Below, piece after piece: positions 52,618-61,433 of a stretch of DNA of 64,000 bases. The stretch lies in contig NZ_CP114904.1 of NCBI RefSeq assembly GCF_027497215.1, forward strand, positions 5,847,001-5,911,000, given 5' to 3'. The DNA is from Micromonospora sp. WMMD812 (lineage in GTDB: Bacteria; Actinomycetota; Actinomycetes; Mycobacteriales; Micromonosporaceae). The translations under genes were made by a program, and so were the position numbers. The notes under the pieces are model-generated. The model made no database searches. It had not been told where the DNA came from and saw nothing but the letters and a program-made list of their open reading frames with translations. Position 1 is the stretch's first letter; the number at the start of each line of letters is the position of its first letter.

Positions 52618-53355
52618 ATGCCGGAACTCGTGTACCCGCCCGTGATCGCCTTCGCCAAGACGATGTTCCGGGTCCTCGATCTGAAGATCAGCATCGAGGG
52701 CGCCCACCACGTCCCGCGGACCGGCGGGGCGGTGTTGGCCAGCAACCACGTCAGCTACCTGGACTTCATCTTCTGCGGCCTCGGCGCGAACGAATCCCGC
52801 CGGCTGGTCCGGTTCATGGCCAAGCAGTCGGTCTTCTCGCACAAGGTGTCCGGCCCGCTCATGCGCGGAATGCGGCACATCCCGGTCGACCGGCAGGCCG
52901 GCGCCGACTCGTACGCGACGGCGGTCGGCGCGCTGCGCCGGGGCGAGGTGGTCGGTGTCTTCCCCGAGGCCACGATCAGCCGGTCGTTCACCGTGAAGGA
53001 CCTCAAGAGCGGCGCCACCCGGATGGCCTGCGAGGCCGGTGCGCCGGTGCTCCCGGTCGCGCTCTGGGGCACCCAGCGGCTCTGGACGAAGGGACGCCCG
53101 CGCACCCTGACCCGCCGGCACACGCCGATCACGATCCTCGTCGGCGAGCCGATGGACCCGGCCGGCTGGCCGGACGCCACCGCGATGACGGTCGCGCTCA
53201 GGGAGCGGCTCACCGCGCTGGTCGATCGGGCCCAGCGGGCGTATCCCGAACAGCCCGGCGGGCCGGACGACCGCTGGTGGCTGCCCGCCCACCTCGGCGG
53301 CACCGCGCCCACACCGGAGGAGGCGGCCGGGCTGGACCGGGCCGGGCACGCCTGA
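52618..53355 (+). CDS. plsC: 1-acyl-sn-glycerol-3-phosphate acyltransferase
   Basis: The 245-residue enzyme acylates lysophosphatidic acid in phospholipid synthesis. It has the HXXXXD motif NHVSYLD (His44, Asp49), the second motif FPEATISR and GAPVLPVALWG. The N-terminal residues include an amphipathic helix, so it is membrane-associated. ATG 52618 lies behind a leaderless promoter. No other phospholipid genes are adjacent. Confidence 0.93.
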   Translation: MPELVYPPVIAFAKTMFRVLDLKISIEGAHHVPRTGGAVLASNHVSYLDFIFCGLGANESRRLVRFMAKQSVFSHKVSGPLMRGMRHIPVDRQAGADSYATAVGALRRGEVVGVFPEATISRSFTVKDLKSGATRMACEAGAPVLPVALWGTQRLWTKGRPRTLTRRHTPITILVGEPMDPAGWPDATAMTVALRERLTALVDRAQRAYPEQPGGPDDRWWLPAHLGGTAPTPEEAAGLDRAGHA

Positions 53356-53496
53356 CCGGACCACGTACGCCTACCCGGTCGAGGCACGCCTGGCCGCCGG
53401 GGCGCGCCTGGCCGGGCCGGGCGATGGCCGGATCGTTCCGCATCCGGGCAGGATGGTGTCTGCCCTCCCGGCCTCCGTCCCGCCAGGATCCCTCTC

Positions 53497-54105
53497 ATGA
53501 GCAGAGCAGCACTCGTCGTGATCGACGTCCAGGAGTCCTTCCGCCAGCGCCCGATCTGGGCGTACGGCTCGAACCCCGACATCGTCCGGCAGGTCGACAG
53601 GCTGGTGGCCGCCGCCCGGGAACGCGGCGACCTGGTGGTCTGGGTCCTGCACGCCGAGCCCGGCACCGGCGGGGTGTTCGACCCGGCCAGCGGGCACGTC
53701 CGGCTGATCGACGGCCTGACGCCGGCCGACGGTGAGCCCACCTTGGTGAAGACCGCGCACAACGCCTTCACCACCACCAACCTCCAGCAGGTGCTCACCC
53801 TCGCCGGCGTCGGCGACCTCACGGTCTGCGGCATCCGCACCGAGCAGTGCGTCGAGACCACCGCCCGGGTGGGCAGCGACCTCGGCTACCGGGTGACCTT
53901 CGTGACCGACGCGACGACGACCTTCCCGATCCCGCACCGGGACCTGCCGGAGACCGCGACGCTGGCGGAGATCCTCGCCGACCCGCGCACCCTGTCGAAC
54001 GAGGAGATCATCGCCCGCACCGAGTACGCCCTGGCCGGCGGGTTCGCCACCGTACGCACGGTGGACGAGGTGACCGGCGCGTCCCGCGCCGGCGCCCGGA
54101 GCTGA
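53497..54105 (+). CDS. Isochorismatase-family cysteine hydrolase
   Basis: The 202-residue protein has the catalytic triad Asp10 (VVIDVQESF), Lys84 (LVKTAHNAF) and Cys118 (GIRTEQCVETT). Members hydrolyse isochorismate, nicotinamide or related amides. It lies 4 bases upstream of a GlxA-type regulator, an arrangement typical of regulators of small hydrolases or aldehyde/amide metabolism. The substrate is unknown. Confidence 0.92.
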   Translation: MSRAALVVIDVQESFRQRPIWAYGSNPDIVRQVDRLVAAARERGDLVVWVLHAEPGTGGVFDPASGHVRLIDGLTPADGEPTLVKTAHNAFTTTNLQQVLTLAGVGDLTVCGIRTEQCVETTARVGSDLGYRVTFVTDATTTFPIPHRDLPETATLAEILADPRTLSNEEIIARTEYALAGGFATVRTVDEVTGASRAGARS

Positions 54106-54109
54106 CTCG

Positions 54110-55087
54110 ATGACCCGGGTCGTCTTCCTGCTGGTCCCGCAGCTGCACCTGCTGGACCTCGCCGGGCCGGCCCAGGTCTTCTCCGCCGCCGCCGACCTCG
54201 GCCACGACTACCGGCTGCACTACGTGGCCGAGCGGGAACAGGTGCCCACCGTGCAGGGCGTACCGCTGGTCGCCGACACCGACTGGCCCGAGCTGGGCCC
54301 CGACGACCTGGTCGTGGTGCCCGGCTGGCGGCCCCGCGCGCACCGGCCGCAGGGGCCGGTCGGGGCCGACGACCTGCGGCGGCTCGCCGCCCACCACGCG
54401 GCCGGCGGCACCGTGGCCAGCGTCTGCGCCGGCGCGTACGCGCTCGGCCGGGCCGGGCTGCTGGACGGGCGGCGCTGCACCACCCACCACGAGGTGCAGG
54501 ACGACCTGGCCCGGCGGCACCCGGCCGCCCGGGTGGTCCGGGACGTGCTCTACGTGGTCGACGACCGGGTGGTGACCTCGGCCGGCATCGCCAGCGGCAT
54601 CGACGTCGCGCTGCACCTGGTGGCCACCCGGCACGGCCCGGCCGCCGCCGCGCGGATCGCCCGCACGATGGTGGTGTACGCCCGGCGCAACGGCCACGAG
54701 CAGCAGGCCAGCGCGATGATGCGGCATCGCTCGCACCTGTCGGACGCGGTGCACCACGTGCAGGACCTGATCGACAGCCGGTACGACGAGTCGCTGCCCC
54801 TGGCGCAGCTGGCCGCCGCCGGCGGCGTCGCCGAACGGACCCTGAACCGGCTGTTCCGCCAGGCCACCGGCCTCACCCCACTCGGCTACCAGCAACTGTT
54901 CCGCGTCGAGCGGGCCGAACACCTGATCGGGCACGGCGCCACCGTGGAGGCGGCCGCGCGGAGCGTCGGCTTCACCGATGCCCGGATGCTGCGTCGCCTG
55001 CGCGCCCGGGCAGGTCGGGTGCCACCGCACGCCGGTAGTAGTCGTCGCGCGACCGGAACTCCACCGGCAGCGAACCGGGCAGGGTGA
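54110..55087 (+). CDS. GlxA family regulator (DJ-1/PfpI-AraC)
   Basis: The 325-residue protein has an N-terminal DJ-1/PfpI domain (VFLLVPQLHLLDLAGPAQVF, then VASVCAGAYALG with the elbow Cys) and a C-terminal AraC helix-turn-helix (LPLAQLAAAGGVAERTLNRLFRQATGLTPLGYQQ). Its tail after SVGFTDARMLRRLRAR is not family-like and 116 bases overlap the convergent gene at 54972, so the 3' end may be frameshifted or the neighbour's end may be misread. It probably controls the preceding hydrolase. Confidence 0.9.
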   Translation: MTRVVFLLVPQLHLLDLAGPAQVFSAAADLGHDYRLHYVAEREQVPTVQGVPLVADTDWPELGPDDLVVVPGWRPRAHRPQGPVGADDLRRLAAHHAAGGTVASVCAGAYALGRAGLLDGRRCTTHHEVQDDLARRHPAARVVRDVLYVVDDRVVTSAGIASGIDVALHLVATRHGPAAAARIARTMVVYARRNGHEQQASAMMRHRSHLSDAVHHVQDLIDSRYDESLPLAQLAAAGGVAERTLNRLFRQATGLTPLGYQQLFRVERAEHLIGHGATVEAAARSVGFTDARMLRRLRARAGRVPPHAGSSRRATGTPPAANRAG

Positions 55088-55700
55088 TCCTCGCGTCGTC
55101 GGCGATCAACGCGACGGTGGACCGCAGCGCCAGCACGTCCCGCTCCTGCGGGGACAGATCCACCAGTTGCGGGCGGGTCAGCCGGAACGCGGCCACCGTG
55201 CGGCACACCTGCCGGGCCAGCTCGACGACCTGGTCGCCGGGGCCGCCCAGGGCGAGCGCCGGCTGCTGGATGGTCCGCAGCGCGTCGCAAACAATCATCA
55301 GCTGGGCCGGCCGGCCCGCCTCGGCCGGCAGCAGCTCCAGCCGGGAGGGCCACTGCCAGCGGATCTGACCGCTGACGAGGCCGGGGTGCCGGACCGGCGG
55401 ACGGTGGCGTGCGGCCTCGGCCCGCCCACCGGCCACGACGGCCAGCTGCGACCCCTCGCCCACCCAGACGATCCGCTGGTCGGTGACGGTCACCGAGACC
55501 GGCCCCGGCAGCGTCCACGCCCGGCGGGTCTCGGTCGGGCCGAGCAGGTGACCCGCCACCAGCAGCCGGTGCCGCCAGAGCACCCGCTCGTCGCCCGCCG
55601 GCACCAGTTGGTACCGACGGTCGAGCACCGGTCCCACCTCATCGTCCGGCGCGTCGAAGCGGTGCGGACCGATGAAGAAGGGGGACGCGTCACCGTGCAT
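54972..55700 (-). CDS. Uncharacterised protein, PH-like
   Basis: The 242-residue protein has a beta-rich middle (SVTVTDQRIVWVGEGSQLAVVAGG) suggesting a PH-like domain as in DUF-type actinobacterial proteins, and a helical end. I cannot assign a family. ATG 55700 has GGGAGG 8 bases upstream; GTG 55706 is in frame. Its 3' end overlaps the convergent GlxA gene by 116 bases. It lies behind a 14-bp palindrome and next to the response regulator. Confidence 0.68.
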   Translation of the reverse strand: MHGDASPFFIGPHRFDAPDDEVGPVLDRRYQLVPAGDERVLWRHRLLVAGHLLGPTETRRAWTLPGPVSVTVTDQRIVWVGEGSQLAVVAGGRAEAARHRPPVRHPGLVSGQIRWQWPSRLELLPAEAGRPAQLMIVCDALRTIQQPALALGGPGDQVVELARQVCRTVAAFRLTRPQLVDLSPQERDVLALRSTVALIADDARITLPGSLPVEFRSRDDYYRRAVAPDLPGRAGDAASGHR

Positions 55701-55757
55701 CGTCACGACCTCCCGAGCAGCTGACCTCGCCGTCGAGAGTGGCTTATCCGCAGTCCA

Positions 55758-55771
55758 GGTGTCATGACACC
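55758..55771. promoter_or_regulatory. 14-bp perfect palindrome
   Basis: GGTGTCATGACACC is a perfect palindrome that sits 57 bases upstream of ATG 55700 and two bases from the response-regulator stop. It looks like an operator for the PH-like gene. Confidence 0.6.
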
Positions 55772-55773
55772 CG

Positions 55774-56463
55774 TTAGGGGGTCGGCCGGTCGTACCTCGC
55801 CTGTGACCGGTAGATGCCGATCTCCTCCGGCCGGACGAGGCCGTCCTCGATCGCGCGGGCGAGCAGCGCCGCCTTCGTGGCGGCCGGCCGCCCCGCTCGG
55901 GTGTACTTGATCCGCGCCCGGTCGACGTACTGCTTGACCGTGTGTTCGCTGATCCGCATCCGACGAGCCACCGACGCCTTCGACATCGACTGGAACCAGA
56001 GCAGCAGCGCCTCGCGCTCCTTGTCGGAGAGGACCGGCCGGTCCGGTCGCGGGTCGCCGACCATCGCACCGGCCAGCGCCGGCGGCACGTACGGCCGATC
56101 GCTCGCCGCCGCGAGCACGGTGGCCACGCAGTGCTCCCGTCCCTCGTGCTTGGCGAGGAAGGCCACCGCGCCCGCGTCGAGGGAGGCGAGCATCGTCTCC
56201 GGGTCGGTGTGCTCGGAGTAGACGACCACCCGGCGGCCGGCCGCGCTGAGTTCGGCCAACTTGTCCAGCGCCATCCGGCCGTGCAGCCGCAGGTCGAGCA
56301 GGACGACGTCGGCGTCCGGCGCGGCCCGCAGCACCTCGTCCGGGTCGTCCCCGGTGGCCAGCACGGTGAGGCGGGGTTCGGTGGCGAGCCAGGCGCGTAC
56401 GCCGTCGACCACCACCGGGTGGTCGTCCACGATGGCCACCCCGACCGGCCGCTCGTCGCTCAT
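55774..56463 (-). CDS. NarL/LuxR-type response regulator
   Basis: The 229-residue protein has a receiver domain with Asp13, Asp14 and the phosphoacceptor Asp57 in VVLLDLRL, and a LuxR-type helix-turn-helix LSDKEREALLLWFQSMSKASVARRMRISEHTVKQYVDRARIKY. The helix-turn-helix sequence SEHTVKQYV is NarL-like. ATG 56463 overlaps the stop of the kinase-like gene (ATGA). It probably takes phosphate from the true kinase two genes upstream. Confidence 0.93.
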   Translation of the reverse strand: MSDERPVGVAIVDDHPVVVDGVRAWLATEPRLTVLATGDDPDEVLRAAPDADVVLLDLRLHGRMALDKLAELSAAGRRVVVYSEHTDPETMLASLDAGAVAFLAKHEGREHCVATVLAAASDRPYVPPALAGAMVGDPRPDRPVLSDKEREALLLWFQSMSKASVARRMRISEHTVKQYVDRARIKYTRAGRPAATKAALLARAIEDGLVRPEEIGIYRSQARYDRPTP

Positions 56464-57740
56464 CTCCGCCACCGGGTCTGCGCCCATCTGATCTCCCCGT
56501 CCCGCTCGTACACCCACTGCACCCGACCGTCGTCCCCGGCGCCGTCCCCTTGGCCGGCCGGCGGACCGGTCGCGTCCGGGCCGTCCCGGTCCGGCGTCAC
56601 GAGGCTGACCACCACCTCGTCCGGGCCGGACACCACGGTGAGGCGGGCCCAGCCGCGCGCGTCGGCCAGAAGCGCGGCGAGCGGGTCGGCGAGCCGCCGG
56701 CGGATCGGCACCGGCAACGGCGGCGGCGTGCCGACGGTCACCAGGTCGATCGGCAGCCCGTTCCGCTCGGCCAGGTCGGCCGCGGCGCGCAACTCGTGCA
56801 GCAGCGGGTCGGGCACGTCGTCGGACTCGGCCATCAACCGGCGCAGGCGGGCGGCGGCCAGGACCGCGCGGCGCTGCACGGCCGGGTCGGTCGGATCGGC
56901 GCGCCCGTCGGCCAACTCCGCGAGCACCGTCTCGGCGGTGCCACTGACCAGGGCCAGCCGGGCGCGCCGGTCCTGCCGGGCCCGCTCGGCCGCGTCCCGT
57001 TCGGCGGCCATCGCGTGGGTCGCCGCGGCGGTGGCGGCCCGCTCCCGGGCCAGGGCGGCGATCGCCGCGCCGCCGACGAACACGGCCACCGGCAGCGACG
57101 CCGTGCCGTAGACGTACATCGCGAAACGGGCCAGGTCGGCGGAGGTGGTCGCGCCGTATCCGACGACCGCGACCAGCGCGATCAGCGAGTGCGCGACCAG
57201 CAGGGCGAGCAGCCCCACCACCCGGCGGCCCCAGAGCGCCAGCACGAAGAACCAGCCGAGCGTGCCCCACACCCAGTTCGCCGTGGTGAACAGTTGCCGC
57301 TCGCCCGCGGCGGCGAAAACCGTCGCGTCGACCGCCAGCAGCAGGCCGGCCAGCCGCCACGCCGGCAGCGGCACACCGTGCAGCAGCCGGACCCCGGCCA
57401 GCACGCCGGCCACGGCCACGACCGCCCAGCCGGCGAGCACCACCGCCGGCGCCGCCAGCTCCGACCAGGCGGCCAGCGCCGCCGGCAGCGCGATGGCGGT
57501 GTGCCAGGCCAGCGCGATGACGACCGACACGAACCGGGCGCCGCGGTCCGAGGCGCGTGCCACGGCGGCCACCGCCTGGCGCACCCCGGCCGCGGGGGAC
57601 TCGTCCGGGGTACGGGCTCTGGGCCGGCCCGGTGGCACCGCCATGCCGCCTGTCGTCCCACCTGCCGGCGTGGTTGCGCCGGGTGCCACGGCCGTGCCGT
57701 AGGTCGGCGTGGGAAGGGCGGCGTTCAGCTCAGCCGACAC
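56460..57740 (-). CDS. Histidine-kinase-like membrane protein lacking catalytic boxes
   Basis: The 426-residue protein has an N-terminal Pro/Ala/Thr-rich region, about five or six membrane segments (about 70-235) and a cytoplasmic dimerisation-like helix (QDRRARLALVSGTAETVLAELADGR) where the His is missing. No N, G1 or G2 boxes remain in the last part, which reads WARLTVVSGPDEVVVSLVTPD. It is a pseudokinase, possibly a sensor subunit. It overlaps the kinase gene by 11 bases and the regulator by 4 bases. Confidence 0.82.
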   Translation of the reverse strand: MSAELNAALPTPTYGTAVAPGATTPAGGTTGGMAVPPGRPRARTPDESPAAGVRQAVAAVARASDRGARFVSVVIALAWHTAIALPAALAAWSELAAPAVVLAGWAVVAVAGVLAGVRLLHGVPLPAWRLAGLLLAVDATVFAAAGERQLFTTANWVWGTLGWFFVLALWGRRVVGLLALLVAHSLIALVAVVGYGATTSADLARFAMYVYGTASLPVAVFVGGAAIAALARERAATAAATHAMAAERDAAERARQDRRARLALVSGTAETVLAELADGRADPTDPAVQRRAVLAAARLRRLMAESDDVPDPLLHELRAAADLAERNGLPIDLVTVGTPPPLPVPIRRRLADPLAALLADARGWARLTVVSGPDEVVVSLVTPDRDGPDATGPPAGQGDGAGDDGRVQWVYERDGEIRWAQTRWRR

Positions 57741-58908
57741 CGGGCCACTCCAGCCGGATGCGGGTGCCCGTGCCGGGCGCCGACTCGACCCGGGCGCTGC
57801 CGCCGACGGCGACCATCCGGCCGCGGACGGACTCGCGCAGCCCGTACCGGTGCGGGGGAACGGCGGCCGGGTCGAAGCCGGGACCGTCGTCGACCACCTC
57901 GACCGCGACGCCGCCGGCGTCCCGGCGCAGCCGCAGCGCCGCCGTCGCCCCGGGCGCGTGGCGGACCACGTTGGACAGCGCCGCGTAGACGCTCTCCGCG
58001 ACCGCGTCCACCACCGCGGCGGGCAGCGCGCAAGGTGCCAGGTCGACGGTCACCGGCAGGTCGGGCAGCCGCTCGCGGACCGTCCGCAGCCGGTCGTCCA
58101 GGGACACCGGGCCGTCGCCGGGCAGCGCGCGGGCGTCGGCCAGGGCGGTGAGGGTACGCAGGTCCGCAGCGCACCGTCGGCGCAGCGCCGCGGACGGGCC
58201 GGAGACCGCCCCCTGCCCGACCATGGTCAGGGTGCCGAGGACGGTGTCGTGCAGGTCGCGGTTCTGCCGCCGCTCCGATTCCCGGGCGGTGCGGGCCACC
58301 AACGCCTCCCGGGACAGCCGCTGGTGCGCGGCGAAGGCCCTGTCGGCGCGCCCGATCCGGTGGCGCATCACTCCGGTCATCATCGCCGTGCAGGCGGTCT
58401 GCACCAGCAGGGTCGCGGCGTGCGCGCTGGCCTCGCGCGGGTTGCCGGCCGCGTGCGCGCCGGTCGCGTAGCCGGCGGTGACCAGCAGACCGGCCGGGAT
58501 CGACCAGCGCGCCGGAGCGGTGGCCTGCGTGTTGATCACGGTGGTGCTGGCCAGCACCGCGATCCAGCTCCCCTCGCCGGGCAGCACCTCGGGCGCCACC
58601 AGCCGGGGAATGAGCAGGCACGCCGCCGTGGTGATCGCCACGTCGCCGGCCACCAGCGCCGGCGTGACGCCGCCGCGCAGGGCGCGCGTGGCGTACGAGA
58701 GCGACCAGGCGGTCAGCACCGCCACGGCCGGGAGCAGCAGCGCCACCTGCACCGGCGCCGTACGTACCGAGAGCGCCACCACCGCGCCGAACAGCCCGCA
58801 GGTCAGCCGGAGGAGGGCCGGCAGGGTGGTGAAGACGAGGCTGAGCGCGCCGCCGGCCGGGCTGTCCAGCACGGCGGACGGCGCGGTCCGAACAGGAACG
58901 GCCGGCAT
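57730..58908 (-). CDS. DesK/NarL-type sensor histidine kinase
   Basis: The 392-residue protein has four to six membrane segments, a HisKA_3 region with the phosphoacceptor His near residue 220 (RQNRDLHDTVLGTL), an N box (ALSNVVRHA) and a G box (VVDDGPGFDP). It pairs with the LuxR-type regulator. ATG 58908 is preferred for its position (GAAGGA 11 bases upstream), but starts further upstream are in frame to 59004. It is first in the three-gene operon. Confidence 0.9.
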   Translation of the reverse strand: MPAVPVRTAPSAVLDSPAGGALSLVFTTLPALLRLTCGLFGAVVALSVRTAPVQVALLLPAVAVLTAWSLSYATRALRGGVTPALVAGDVAITTAACLLIPRLVAPEVLPGEGSWIAVLASTTVINTQATAPARWSIPAGLLVTAGYATGAHAAGNPREASAHAATLLVQTACTAMMTGVMRHRIGRADRAFAAHQRLSREALVARTARESERRQNRDLHDTVLGTLTMVGQGAVSGPSAALRRRCAADLRTLTALADARALPGDGPVSLDDRLRTVRERLPDLPVTVDLAPCALPAAVVDAVAESVYAALSNVVRHAPGATAALRLRRDAGGVAVEVVDDGPGFDPAAVPPHRYGLRESVRGRMVAVGGSARVESAPGTGTRIRLEWPGVG

Positions 58909-59237
58909 CGGGAGAAGCGTCCTTCCGACAACGACCCGTCCGGGTCCCTGCGGGCATAGATCGACAAAGGAGAATAACATGGTATCCAGTGGGCGATCAC
59001 ACACTGTGTGCGACGTATTGCCGACAGGTGAACAGATGCCCCATCGACGCAGGTCAGCCGTCCGTCTGCCGCAACCGGCTGGTTACCGCACGTCGACCGC
59101 CCGCCCTCGACGTCCCCCGCCGGCGTCCCGCGTTCGAGGCCGCCCGCGCGCTGGTCGCGTCGGCGGGTCGGTCGCGGGACGGGCCGCAGGTTGCCCTCCC
59201 GTCGGAACCGGGCCCGTGTCCCGCCCGTCCCATCGAC
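58909..59237. other. Divergent control region
   Basis: This 329-base stretch separates the kinase operon from the lipoprotein gene. The part near 58960-59010 is AT-richer than its surroundings and probably holds the divergent promoters. The in-frame extensions of both genes run into it but lack family-like sequence. I see no gene. Confidence 0.55.
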
Positions 59238-60224
59238 ATGGCGGGAACAGCATCGACCGTGCCGGTGACCGCGGCGGGGATCGGCGTCCTCGCCGTCGTG
59301 CTCGCCGGATGCCTCGCCGGAGGGCCGGCGGAGGAGCGCTTCCGCGGCGACCAACCGCCGCGGGTGGTCGACCGGTGGACCTCCTGTGCGGACGAGGCAC
59401 CCGCGGCCGGCCTGCTGCCGCCGGGCGGCTCCGACGCGACGAGCCTGCCCCTGCTCGACGACTCGTTCACTCCGGTCGCCGCCGTGCTGTGCGGGCAGCA
59501 GGTACAGCGGCGTCCCGACGGCGGGCAGGAGATGGTGGCGACCGAGCGCCGGGCGGACGACGTGGGCGCCCTGGTCGCCGCGCTCCGGCTGCCCGACGAG
59601 CGACGGGCGGCCGGTCCCTGCACCCTCGACATGGTCATCCCGCCGTGGCTCGCGCTGCTCGACCAGCAGGGCCGGTGGGTGCGGCCCGGGATCCCGGTGG
59701 GCCCGTGCGGCAAGCCCCGCACGGAGGTCGGCGAGGCACTCGACGGTCTGCGGATGACCACCGTCGCGACGCGCCCCATTCGAGAGATCGAGTCGGCGGA
59801 GGCGGCCGCCGCCGGCTGTGTCCAGCGGTGGGCGGACATGGTCGCCGTGCAGGCGGGTTTCGGGGAGACGACGGCTCCGGTGAGCGCCGCGCCGTCGATC
59901 GCGGCCGGGACCGCCCTGCGGCTCTGCGTCTACGACGTCCCCGCGGCCGAGCGGGGGAGCGGGAAGCCGGCGGGTGAGTTCGCGTACGGCCGGGTGCTGC
60001 CGCCGGACCGGACGGCCGCCGTGACCCGCGCGCTGGCGACGACCGGGCCGGTGGCCGCGTGCGCCACGCCGGCCGGTCGTTTCGCGCTGCTCCGTCCGGT
60101 GGACGGCACCGGGCCCGAGGTGTACGTGGAGCTCGACGGCTGCCGGCGGGTGCTGGTCACGCCGCCCGGCGGCCCGCCGTCGCTCGGCCAGGCCGACCCC
60201 ACGCTCCCTGGCCTGCTCGGTTGA
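59238..60224 (+). CDS. Uncharacterised lipoprotein
   Basis: The 328-residue protein has a lipoprotein signal with lipobox VVLAGC (Cys near residue 21). The mature part has several Cys residues, TSCADEAP, VLCGQQ, GPCTLDM, VGPCGKP, AGCVQRW, LCVYDV, ACATPAG and DGCRRV, suggesting disulfides in an extracytoplasmic fold. No family is recognised. ATG 59238 is the signal-peptide start. Its final codons lie in the first copy of a 33-bp tandem array. Confidence 0.8.
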   Translation: MAGTASTVPVTAAGIGVLAVVLAGCLAGGPAEERFRGDQPPRVVDRWTSCADEAPAAGLLPPGGSDATSLPLLDDSFTPVAAVLCGQQVQRRPDGGQEMVATERRADDVGALVAALRLPDERRAAGPCTLDMVIPPWLALLDQQGRWVRPGIPVGPCGKPRTEVGEALDGLRMTTVATRPIREIESAEAAAAGCVQRWADMVAVQAGFGETTAPVSAAPSIAAGTALRLCVYDVPAAERGSGKPAGEFAYGRVLPPDRTAAVTRALATTGPVAACATPAGRFALLRPVDGTGPEVYVELDGCRRVLVTPPGGPPSLGQADPTLPGLLG

Positions 60225-60322
60225 GCCGACCTCACGCTCCCTGGCCTGCTCGGTTGAGCCGACCCCACGCTCCCTGGCCTGCTCGGTCGAGCCGACCCCA
60301 CGCTCCCCGGCTGCTCAGTTGA
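60192..60322. repeat. 33-bp minisatellite between convergent genes
   Basis: Four tandem copies of a 33-base unit (60192, 60225, 60258, 60291; the last is 32 bases) run from the last codons of the lipoprotein gene to the stop of the convergent septum gene. The unit begins GCCGACCCCACGCTCCCTGG. One copy holds the lipoprotein stop; the last ends with the other gene's stop at 60315-60317. The 33 bases equal 11 codons. Confidence 0.92.
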
Positions 60323-61208
60323 CCGGCAGCACCGCCGGTCCGCCGCCGGCGACGGACCGGGTCATCGGCCGGCCCCCGGACCAGAAGTAACACCGCACCC
60401 CCCGGTCGCCGCGCGCCCACGCCTCGCCGGAGGGGAACCGGTAGGTGGTGCCGGTGCGGTAGCGGAGCCTCCCGTCGACCGGCAGCTTCGCGTAGTGCGC
60501 GATGACCGTGCGGCAGCGGGCGTGGATGCCGTCCTCGTCGCGCTGCGCCTGTTCGTACGGCACATCGGAAGCGGTCCAGACGCCGGCGTACTCGAACTGG
60601 TGCGGGGTGGCGCAGGGCGTGCTGAGCAGACGGCCCCAGTTGTCCTCGTTCATGCAGCCGAGGAGCACCGGCGACCCGCTCCGCACCGCGTTCCGCAGGC
60701 TGCCGACATGGGTGACCGCCGCGTCGTCCTCGCCGTTGGCGCCGCTCACCGAGTTCAGCTCGAAGATGTCGCAGCGGAACCACCGGCTGCCACCCTGCCA
60801 GCCGACCGGCGAGGTCGGCGACACCTGCACCGAGAGCCGGGCGGCGCGCCAGTCGCCGCCGACGAACTCCCTGGCCCGGGCGTCGCACTCGGCGAAGGCC
60901 GGGCGCAGCGCCGCCGACCCCACCCGGGGTGGGATCGGGCGCCGGGCCACGTCGCCGGTGAACGTGCCGATGTGGAACGTCTCGACCAGGTGCGAGCTTG
61001 CGCAGTCGACCGGCTGGTAGCTGGTCAGATAGCTGGTCGGCTCGGCGACGACGTGACACTCGCCGGCCTGCGGGGCGAACTGCCGCGCCTGCGTGGCCGG
61101 CCGCCAGTCGTCGGTCAGGTCGCCGTCGCCCGCTCCCGGGGCGCCGCAACCCGCCAGCACCAACGTCGTCAGCGCAGCCCCGATCGCCGCGCGCCATCGG
61201 CGTCGCAT
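60315..61208 (-). CDS. Septum-formation family lipoprotein
   Basis: The 297-residue protein has a lipobox (TTLVLAGC, Cys near residue 21) and resembles the septum-formation (PF13845) family: repeated Cys-containing GECHVVAEPTSYLTSYQPVDCASSHLVETFHIG-type blocks and VLLGCMNEDNWGRLLSTPCATPHQFEYAGVW. ATG 61208 has GGGAGGGTGA upstream. It is exported and lipid-anchored. Its last bases are in the 33-bp array. Confidence 0.85.
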   Translation of the reverse strand: MRRRWRAAIGAALTTLVLAGCGAPGAGDGDLTDDWRPATQARQFAPQAGECHVVAEPTSYLTSYQPVDCASSHLVETFHIGTFTGDVARRPIPPRVGSAALRPAFAECDARAREFVGGDWRAARLSVQVSPTSPVGWQGGSRWFRCDIFELNSVSGANGEDDAAVTHVGSLRNAVRSGSPVLLGCMNEDNWGRLLSTPCATPHQFEYAGVWTASDVPYEQAQRDEDGIHARCRTVIAHYAKLPVDGRLRYRTGTTYRFPSGEAWARGDRGVRCYFWSGGRPMTRSVAGGGPAVLPVN

Positions 61209-61269
61209 GTCACCCTCCCGTGGGTCCCCCGTGACAACGGGCGCAGCATAGGACACGGGTGCGACTGCC

Positions 61270-61420
61270 CGCCGCACCCGCCTCGCTACCGCCGGCGCCG
61301 CACCCGCCTCGCTCGCCGGCGCCGCAGTCCGACACGCTCGCGGATGGCGCCCCATCCGTCACGCTCGCCGGTGCCGCACCCACACCGCTCTCGGTTGGCG
61401 CCGCGGTCCGACCGCCGATC
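61270..61420. repeat. Degenerate 24-27 bp tandem repeats
   Basis: Five or six diverged copies of a unit like CGCCGCACCCGCCTCGCT lie upstream of the septum gene and downstream of the AhpD-like gene. They look like a decayed minisatellite. Confidence 0.65.
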
Positions 61421-61433
61421 GCGCCGGGATCGC

